A stretch of 64,000 nt of DNA from Craterostigma plantagineum (taxonomy: Eukaryota; Streptophyta; Magnoliopsida; Lamiales; Linderniaceae): positions 4,154,001 through 4,218,000 of the forward strand of contig JAPQWV010000001.1 of NCBI GenBank assembly GCA_027422505.1, written 5' to 3'. The notes below the pieces were generated by a model that was not told the DNA's origin, did no database searches, and saw only the letters and a program-made list of their open reading frames with translations. Positions 56,823-64,000 of this stretch are shown in pieces. Each line of letters starts with the position of its first letter. Position 1 is the first letter of the stretch. A program made the position numbers and the translations under genes.

Positions 56823-57800
56823 TTAGAAATCACGGATTTAAATAATCAAATTAATAGTTTTGGTGATTGAACTTAACTTAAATAAATATACCGGTTAGAC
56901 ATAGGTGAAACCGGATACAACCAGCAGTACATCAGCGCAATCAGAAACCGGATCAAGACTACATACCGGAAGTACATTGAAGACCGGACTGCATAATACC
57001 GGAAATGCCACTCTGGACAGATTCAAATACATTCAAGGTACGACAAGTTGAAGACTTCTGAAGAACAATTAATACACGCCAGCTAGAGCCAGTTGAAGTC
57101 AAGCCAAACTAAATAAGGAATAAAGTAAAGGTACAACGCGAACTGCTGCAAGACCGGACAAACCCATTTTGGGTAATAAATGCTCTCTCCGGTACACAAA
57201 GAGCTATCTCACAACGGGATTCAACTTCAACATAACTATAAATAGAAGTGATGCAAGCTGAAGACCTTACGACACTTTGCTGAAAATTTTAGAACGAGAG
57301 AATTAGCTTAACCATCAACTTTCAGAGTTCTTTAAGCGAAAAAAGAATTTAATGTTGTCATCACAGCATTAAGCCGGAAAGTTTATTGTGATTTTCTCAA
57401 GGAACTGTAAAAAGCTCTTGAAAGAGATGGACTGTAAAAAGCTATCTAGAGATGTATAGAAGTTTAATTAGCATAATATAGTCGTGAGGGTTTTATTGAG
57501 TCAGTCTAGATAAGGAGGTTGTACGACAAGAGTTGTAAACCGAGACTTCTAGTGAATACCTTCCTTGCGAGGAAGAAGTGGAGACGTAGGAGATTTTAGC
57601 TCCGAACTTCCAGAAACAAACACTGTTTGTACTGCAACATCACACGCACACCACGTTCACATCCGGTCTTGGTTCGAAACCGACCGGTTTCTTCCGCACC
57701 AGTCGATACAAATACATCAAGCACCGGTATTGATCTTTAACGAGACAATAACTGAAAATCTAACATAAGACTAACGAGTGTATATTCACCCCTTTCAGCA
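56823..57800 (-). repeat. Truncated LTR, reverse copy of the CCGGT-rich family at 59295-61451
   Basis: On the minus strand it matches the tandem LTRs below (GTTTGTTTCTGGAAGTTCGG, CTCCTACGTCTCC, CTTCCTCGCAAGGAAGG, AACCGGT words, and the 3' block GTTTTGGTGATTG). Both ends are degraded, so no TG..CA or TSD was established. Confidence 0.75.
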
Positions 57801-58190
57801 GCTCTTCTATTTTTTCTATATCATAATATTATTATTAAATTAATATTATATCCTACAAACAAGAAGCTAGTGAGGATCTCATATCACTTTTAGAACTATT
57901 AATATTGTGAGTTGTCGTCGTTAGAGCTCCGTCAATCTTATTATTGATGTCTTTCGATATTGATATTATTTGTTGATTGTATTAAATGTGAATTTTTTTA
58001 TGGTCGTGATTTAATATGTTCCAACAAAAATGTATAATCCTAAGTGTGCAAATGAGCCGAGCTCGGTTCGCAATCGAGCCAAGCTTCGAGCCCAGTATGG
58101 GCTCGTGGCTCATTGAGCCTTTATCGAGCCAACAATTTAGACTACGCCCCCCCCCATTAAAAACTTTCTGGATCCGCCCCTGATCCTTTC
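57801..58190. other. Intergenic stretch with MITE debris
   Basis: Mostly AT-rich. Near 58045-58135 there are repeated GAGCC/GGCTC words, followed by a C-run and GGATCCGCCCCTGA (58171-58184), which looks like one end of a CAGGGGCGGATCC hAT MITE. The matching other end was not found. Confidence 0.5.
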
Positions 58191-59260
58191 TAAACACGTA
58201 AAACGATCCTATTTTGTACTAAGCGATTAAGTTGGTTGATAAATTTATATTTACCTTGGTAATTCGTTGCCTCGTGAGTTAAAATTTTTTCGAGGATGAC
58301 TTACGCTTCGGATCACATCGTTAGGTTAGATATTGGGCTGAAAATTTCGTGGGACACTAACATTCCAAATATTTGCCACATTATTACACATCACATTCGA
58401 TCCGAGGTGCTTACCATGACCAACCCGTCAAAACGTACAATAATACATCATATATGTTACCCTCGGGTATTACCTACCCGACGGCAAAATACCCGACCCT
58501 CTTGACCAACCTAACCACCTTACCTGAGGAACGACCTTTACTCTTGACATCACCTCGGGCTTTTTGGAGGGACCCTCGGCGAGAAGGCACCGAACGCATT
58601 AGGAGGCGGTTTTCGCCCGAAGCATCCCAGAAGACCCTAAACGAATCCCCTGGCCCCTAGGAAAGTCGCCCGAGGACTTTTGCTACCGAAGCGACAGACA
58701 AAACCATTTCGGGAAAGATGGGACATCGGCTCCTCGGGTTCGCGCCCCGAGGCCCGAGCCAAGCGCGCCCCACAGGAGATTCGGTCTCCCATACAAGAAA
58801 CCGCTCTCCGCTTGGAGACGATAGCAGGACGTGCGGCAGATAACTGTCCATAATTAGATTAGTCACGGGGACGTGCCATCGTGGGCATGGGAAACCCGAG
58901 CCCGAGAAAGGCGGGAAGTGGGTAAAACTGTCAGGAAACTGCCCAAAATGAGGACCCTATAAATAATACAAAGCCCGCTCAGAACAGGTATCGATTTCTC
59001 ACATATCCTACCGTACTCTGTCATTTTTACTATTCACGCACACACTTGAACACATCACCTTTTTTATGCTACTTTACGCATGGAACACAGAAAATACCCT
59101 CTTGACCTAGGCAAGATGGTGAACGACCTCCAACCCTTACCCTGTTTTCGAGTCTTTAGGCAAAGTCCGCGGCAAAGTTCAGGCGGGACGAGCTCGTTGG
59201 CCGTTTAGCGCGGTAGATCCATTTTTCGGCGACATCAATATATATCAACGTCAATCCTTA
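58191..59260 (+). repeat. LTR-like region with TATA box, retroelement class unresolved
   Basis: GC-rich CCGAGG/CCCGAG words (58550-58770), then a TATA box CTATAAATAATAC near 58957 with downstream CCTACCGTACTCTGTCA. A TTTTTCGGCGACATCAA segment near 59222 recalls the TTTTTGGCGCC context of gypsy primer sites but is not a proper match. Probably a degenerate gypsy LTR; no paired copy or TSD in the window. Confidence 0.45.
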
Positions 59261-59294
59261 ATTTTGCAATTGTGACGGATCACGGAATAAGATT

Positions 59295-60284
59295 TGTTAG
59301 GATCGGTTTACGCGTTTAGAGGGGGTGGATAAAAGCTTGACACCTTTTTGGTAGTTAACCGGTTAGGGCTAATACCGGTACTTGATTTTTCTCTGTGTTA
59401 TGTGCGGAAACTTGTAGGTCGGTTAGTGAATCAAAACCGATAAACGATGTGATGTGTTAGTGTGTGTGTGTGAACAAAAAATACCAGTTTGTTTCTGGAA
59501 GTTCGGAGTTAAATCTCCTACGTCTCCCCTTCTTCCTCGCGAGGAAGGTTCACTAGACTTCAGTTATACACTCACAGTACAACCTACCCGGCTGCCCTCA
59601 GCCTTATCTAGTGAATCCCTAGGCAGTCGTAAAATACAATCCACCTACTTCAACAGCTTTTTACAGTCCGTCGGAAAAACAATAACTCACTTACTTAACC
59701 AAAACGGTTATCGTACAGTGAGGACAACACTTTCTAATTACTCGCTTTGTTTTTGAATCTTGTCTTTTTGATTTCTCGTGGTTGAGTGTCGTACCATCTT
59801 CAGTGTCTCTTCTATGGTATATATACTTGTTCTTTGATGAAGAAGACCGTTGTGAAATGGCTCCAAGTGCTGGACTGTGCATTAAATGCACTTTACCCAA
59901 AATGGGTACTGTCCGGTCTTGGCTGCAGTTCATACTGTCCCATTTGCTTTTTCCACTTTAAGCTTAGCTTGACTTCGACATGGCTTCCCATGGCAGCCTT
60001 GCATTAAAAGCTTCATCAGAGGTTTTCATTATCCCGCCTTGAGTAAACTTGAATCTTTGTACACGTGGCACGTTTGGTAACTGAACTCCGGTCTTGGCAC
60101 TTATTGGTCCGATATCTGAGTTCTGGTCTTTGCTCATGGCAGGTCCGGTATATGTATTTCGGTCTGATGAATTCCCCCTTAGTTTGTATCTCCAACAGTT
60201 GTTCCAACCAGTCGCCAGGCTGATTTCCTTTCTTGCATTGATCATCCTTTGAAGACTGTTTCATTTTCTGAGAATACTTGACAC
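59295..60284 (+). repeat. CCGGT-family LTR, tandem unit 1 (3' end differs)
   Basis: Begins TGTTAGGATCGGTTTACGCG after AGATT. It is near-identical to unit 2 up to about 60163 and then has about 120 bases absent from unit 2, ending ...GAATACTTGACACC. It is followed by a second copy of its own upstream flank (TTAATTTTGCAATTGTGACG) and AGATT, giving a period of 1025 bases. Confidence 0.85.
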
Positions 60285-60319
60285 CTTAATTTTGCAATTG
60301 TGACGGATCGGAAAAGATT

Positions 60320-61451
60320 TGTTAGGATCGGCTTATGCGTTTAGAGGGGGGGTGAATAAATGCTTGACACCTTTTTGGTAGTTAACCGGTTAGGGCTAAT
60401 ACCGGTACTTGATTTTTCTCTGTGTGTTATGTGCGGAAACTTGTAGGTCGGTTATGAATCAAAACCGATAAACGATGTGATGTGTTAGTGTGTGTGTGAA
60501 CAAAAAATACCAGTTTGTTTCTGGAAGTTCGGAGTTAAATCTCCTACGTCTCCCCTTCTTCCTCGCGAGGAAGGTTCACTAGACTTCAGTTATACACTCA
60601 CAGTACAACCTACCCGGCTGCCCTCAGCCTTATCTAGTGAATCCCTAGGCAGTCGTAAAATACAATCCACCCACTTCAACAGCTTTTTACAGTCCGTCGG
60701 AAAAACAATAACTCACTTACTTAACCAAAACGGTTATCGTACAGTGAGGACAACACTTTCTAATTACTCGCTTTGTTTTTTAATCTTGTCTTTTTGATTT
60801 CTCGTGGTTGAGTGTCGTACCATCTTCAGTGTATCTTCTATGGTATATATACTTGTTCCTTGATGAAGAAGACCGTTGTGAAATGGCTCCAAGTGCTGGA
60901 CTGTGCATTAAATGCACTTTACCCAAAATGGGTACTGTCCGGTCTTGGCTGCAGTTCATACTGTCCCATTTGCTTTTTCCACTTTAAGCTTGGCTTGACT
61001 TCGACATGGCTTCCAATGGCAGCCTTGCATTAAAAGCTTCATCATAGATTTCCATTATCCCGCCTTGAGTAAACTTGAATCTTTGTACACGTGGCATGTT
61101 TGGTAACTGAACTCCGGTCTTGGCACTTATCGGTCCGATATCTGAGTTCTGGTCTTTGCTCATGGCAGGTCCGGTATATGTATTTCGGTTTTACGCACGT
61201 TTGTGACCTATTAACTAATATCCAGTCTTATGTCCTTCTGGCTGATATCCGGTCTTTTGCACACACGCGATCTGCTGACTGGCATCCGGTCTTTTAGTCT
61301 TCTTCTAACCGGTATACTTAATCAAGTTTGGACAATCACCTTCTGACTGTATCCGGTCTTTTTTTAGTCTTCTTCTAACCAGTATACTTAATCAAGTTTG
61401 GACAATCACCAAAACTGTTTAATCTGAATTCTTGATTCAGGATTTCTAACA
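60320..61451 (+). repeat. CCGGT-family LTR, tandem unit 2, with TSD AGATT
   Basis: TGTTAGGATCGGCTTATGCG...GATTTCTAACA, 1132 bases, flanked by AGATT (60315-60319, 61452-61456). Near its end a segment containing AGTCTTCTTCTAACC and TATACTTAATCAAGTTTGG is duplicated with a 70-base period (61296 and 61366). A solo LTR of a copia-like family is likely; no protein domain or primer site is present. Confidence 0.85.
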
Positions 61452-61559
61452 AGATTTAACTAGAATATTATGTATCATGATCTAGTAATAGCTGAGATTC
61501 CAAGACAAAGAAACCGAGACACTTCTTACCGGATATATGTTAATGACATTAGAATCAAT

Positions 61560-63332
61560 TTTTCTCTCTCTTCAACCCTAGCGTTGCTGAAGCCGCCTCC
61601 AACATTTCTATCTTCCTCTCCAAATTGCCTTCCACCACCATTGCAGCTCTTCCCTAACTCTTACCAACCATCAACCTAGGCTTGAAGATGAGTGCTTTTC
61701 TCTCCGACTGAGAGCTTTTCTCTCTTTTTAGAGAGTATTTTTTCTCCTCCCCGTGGGGTGTTTTTTCTGAATTTGATTCACCGGGCTGTGGCGAACGTCT
61801 GACTTCCCAGAAATCTCATACAAAACTCCATTGCTTCAGAGTTTCCCCTTTTCCGGGTGCTACCTATTCCAACATAAATCTCTCCATTTTATTTTGAAGG
61901 ACGTTACACACCATTTCTGTGACCGTCTAACGAATTTCTTTCGATAGGTACTGTTACAGCTTGGACCGATTTCCTCCGTTTCGTCGCGGTGCGGGGTCTC
62001 TTGGGAGCTATATCTCTAATGGCGGCAAGGGACATTGAGTTAACTGAAGAAGAACTACGTGGGCTAAATATTTCTGATGAAGGTGGTGATAATGGAGGGG
62101 GACAAGAGAGGAACAAGGTGTTTCCTATTGTGGGAAGGATATTATCTCGGAAATCTTTCAACTTCTCGGCCTTGAAGGCGACACTTGAGACTGCTTTCAT
62201 GCCGGGGCGAGGGATGACAATGCATCAAGTTGGGGAACAAAGATTCGTTGTTAACTTTTTCCACGAAGTTGATCGCCGCAGAATTCTTGAGGCATCACCT
62301 TGGGCGTTCGAAAAACATTTGATGGTTCTTTCTTCCCTCGACGACTCTGAAGACCCCTTGAAGGTGGACTTAACGACATGTCAGTTCCATGTTCAGCTTC
62401 ATAATCTCCCTTTCTGGGCAAGATCTGAATCTATACTACGAAAAATTGGGGATGAACTCGGCGGATGTGTGGATGTCGATGCTCATGGCCAACAATGGAC
62501 AGTTTATGTCCGAATGAAGGTGCGGGTTGGTATCGAGAAGCCGCTGCGACGATTTCTGAAAATTAAGTCATCCGATGGGGAGGAAACGTTGATTAAATTA
62601 AAGTATGAACGGCTCCCAAATTTTTGCTTCTATTGCGGTATGCTCGATCATGTGGCGATGTCTTGTGATTTGCAGTACGACGAAGTTTTCCAGGAAAAGG
62701 AGAAAACTTTACCATATGATCAGTCTCTCCGGGCGGCTCGTTATGTGCCAGTGATGCAAAAAATTCGAGGATCATCTATTGTCCGAAGCGGGAGTGCCAT
62801 TGCGTCGTACCCACCCTCCAACCCGAAGTCTGCTCCTAGCGCCAATACCCGATACGAACCACTTAACCTCAGTCCACCGAACCTACATCATATGGAAACC
62901 GATAACCCTGAAATCTTTCCCAATCCGAGCGGTATTCCCTCTCCCTCAACCGATATTACCATGGAAGTTAAGTCAAATCACAGCCCCATAACTCCCACTA
63001 ATCAACCCATAAGTCCTAGAATATTGCCCTCAGTTGCTGCGCCATATCTTACTCCACCCCAAACCTTGTCTACCTCACTCCATAATCCAACCCATCCAAT
63101 TTTATTTCCCCCTCTCTCAGCCCATAGGCTGGAAGCCCATAAACCCTTATCCCATTCCACACCATTGATTTCTCCAAAGACAAAGCCCACTATGCTGAAT
63201 CAAAACCAAGCGCAGCCCATCAAACCCAATAAGAAACATCTAAACAAACCTATACACACCACAAACTCTGACCCACCGACGAATCCAACCCACCCAAAAA
63301 CCCATACACCTCAACATATCAGTGATGATATA
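61560..63332 (+). mobile_element. LINE: 5' leader and ORF1, cut by a gypsy LTR
   Basis: L1-type plant LINE. The leader (about 61560-62018) is pyrimidine-rich, starts TTTTTCTCTCTCTTCAACCC and has TTTTCTC repeats. ORF1 follows, and ORF2 is missing because a gypsy LTR begins inside ORF1 at 63333. The exact 5' end was not fixed. Confidence 0.82.
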
Positions 63333-63335
63333 TGA
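62019..63335 (+). CDS. LINE ORF1 protein (DUF4283 and CCHC knuckle), 3'-truncated
   Basis: The ATG at 62019 opens MAARDIELTEEELRGLNISD. DUF4283 covers roughly residues 35-180: FPIVGRILSRKSFNFSALKA, QRFVVNFFHEVDRRRILEAS, SPWAFEKHLMVLSSL, LPFWARSESILRKIGDELGG. The knuckle FCFYCGMLDHVAMSC (C-x2-C-x4-H-x4-C) follows near residues 205-220, and the rest is a Pro/Ser/Asn-rich tail. The frame has no internal stop. It ends at a TGA contributed by the inserted LTR, so the natural end is unknown. ORF1 binds LINE RNA. Confidence 0.88.
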   Translation: MAARDIELTEEELRGLNISDEGGDNGGGQERNKVFPIVGRILSRKSFNFSALKATLETAFMPGRGMTMHQVGEQRFVVNFFHEVDRRRILEASPWAFEKHLMVLSSLDDSEDPLKVDLTTCQFHVQLHNLPFWARSESILRKIGDELGGCVDVDAHGQQWTVYVRMKVRVGIEKPLRRFLKIKSSDGEETLIKLKYERLPNFCFYCGMLDHVAMSCDLQYDEVFQEKEKTLPYDQSLRAARYVPVMQKIRGSSIVRSGSAIASYPPSNPKSAPSANTRYEPLNLSPPNLHHMETDNPEIFPNPSGIPSPSTDITMEVKSNHSPITPTNQPISPRILPSVAAPYLTPPQTLSTSLHNPTHPILFPPLSAHRLEAHKPLSHSTPLISPKTKPTMLNQNQAQPIKPNKKHLNKPIHTTNSDPPTNPTHPKTHTPQHISDDI

Positions 63336-64000
63336 TCGACACGTGGTGTGTGGATGAAAGTGCGACAAGTAATAATTAAAACGAATACCTAATTACTATC
63401 ACCGACGTGCGATAGGCAGTGGACCTATCGTTTGTAGTGCAGTAAAGTGAGTAAACGAGTATCGAACACAAGGAATAAATCAAGTACTAGTAGTGACCTA
63501 TCGACTCGATATTTAGCCTAAATAAAATACGCAGATAGTTTTATGACTTAACCTAACAGACCGCTCCTAAATCAACTAGAAATTCAATGAACACGCTTAG
63601 AACTGATACGAAGCTTCAGATAATAAAGATGTGCTCGGGATTCGAATCCCGCTAGGTGCTATCGGCTAAGACACTGGAATCGTTCCTACGTGATTTTGAC
63701 TAGATCGCAGTAATTTTTCTACCCGCTCGCGAGTTTGCTGTCGCCCTAAACGCTCGCGGGGATCTAAAATTCAGTAATTACTAACGGCGAGGATCGAGTA
63801 TTTGCTTTCGCCCTATACTCGATTCCTATCTTCTACGAACGGCCTAAACGTTGTTTAGCTGTCGCCCTAAACGTTTTTCCATACGATTACTTTAACACAT
63901 AGACATATTAAAGTAACGAAACAATTTCATAGAACAATAAATAGTCAAACACATAGTCACGATAATCATAAGTCTTAACTACGAAACATCCTAGCGTTCA
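63333..64000 (-). repeat. Gypsy LTR, copy 5, running off the right edge
   Basis: Nearly identical to 9593-10260: TGATCGACACGTGGTGTG, the CGATAGGCAGTGGACCTATCG box, the GGGATTCGAATCCC palindrome (63638-63651) and GCTGTCGCCCTAAACG repeats. No primer-binding site lies on its left, so this is either a solo LTR or the 3' LTR of a minus-strand element continuing to the right. Confidence 0.9.

Overview
This is nuclear DNA from a flowering plant, most likely a eudicot. Coding genes are split by short GT-AG introns, the flanks are AT-rich, and most of the window is transposable elements: Ty1/copia, Ty3/gypsy of Athila/Tat type, LINE, MULE, hAT, Stowaway and Helitron. Nothing prokaryotic or organellar was seen. 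I could not place the species.

Layout. About 1-4087 holds remnants of a copia element and an Athila-like gypsy element. About 4088-38616 is a tandem array of four minus-strand SABATH carboxyl-methyltransferase genes (the salicylate/benzoate methyltransferase family), called here copies A (4088-5010), D (5956-6547), B (18635-35657) and C (37234-38616). All four are broken. The array is swollen by nested insertions: copia-1 (6587-13106) carrying a truncated gypsy; a LINE tail (13499-13906); a solo LTR inside another solo LTR (14161-17704); a gypsy solo LTR in intron 2 of copy B that holds a MULE and a poly(A) retroposon (19338-23944); and an 11-kb copia in intron 1 of copy B that holds a second copia fragment, hAT elements and two further solo LTRs (24441-35433). 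Because the array units are paralogous, the sister units supply the empty sites that prove most of these insertions, and matching target-site duplications give the order of nesting.

About 38617-41097 is MITE-rich spacer. At 41098-43128 (+) is a two-exon Gfo/Idh/MocA-type oxidoreductase gene with a damaged first exon. Two laccase genes follow on the minus strand. Laccase 1 (44657-52006) has five exons that sum to an intact 563-codon frame, although intron 3 carries a very young 4.84-kb copia element whose LTRs differ, by eye, only in one poly-T length. Laccase 2 (53746-56374) has six well-formed exons but a frameshift in exon 5. A small Helitron lies between them. From about 56823 to the end the window is again repeats: three copies of one CCGGT-rich LTR family (two in tandem with duplicated flank), LINE ORF1, and a gypsy LTR cutting that ORF1 at 63333.

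Functionally, laccase 1 is the only host gene that reads as complete. The SABATH, oxidoreductase and second laccase genes look like decaying or frameshifted family members. No unknown multi-gene system was evident. The most unusual signals are in the gypsy LTR family: a terminal hairpin with compensatory changes, a conserved 14-bp palindrome, and a variable array built on the palindrome TCACGGCCGTGA.
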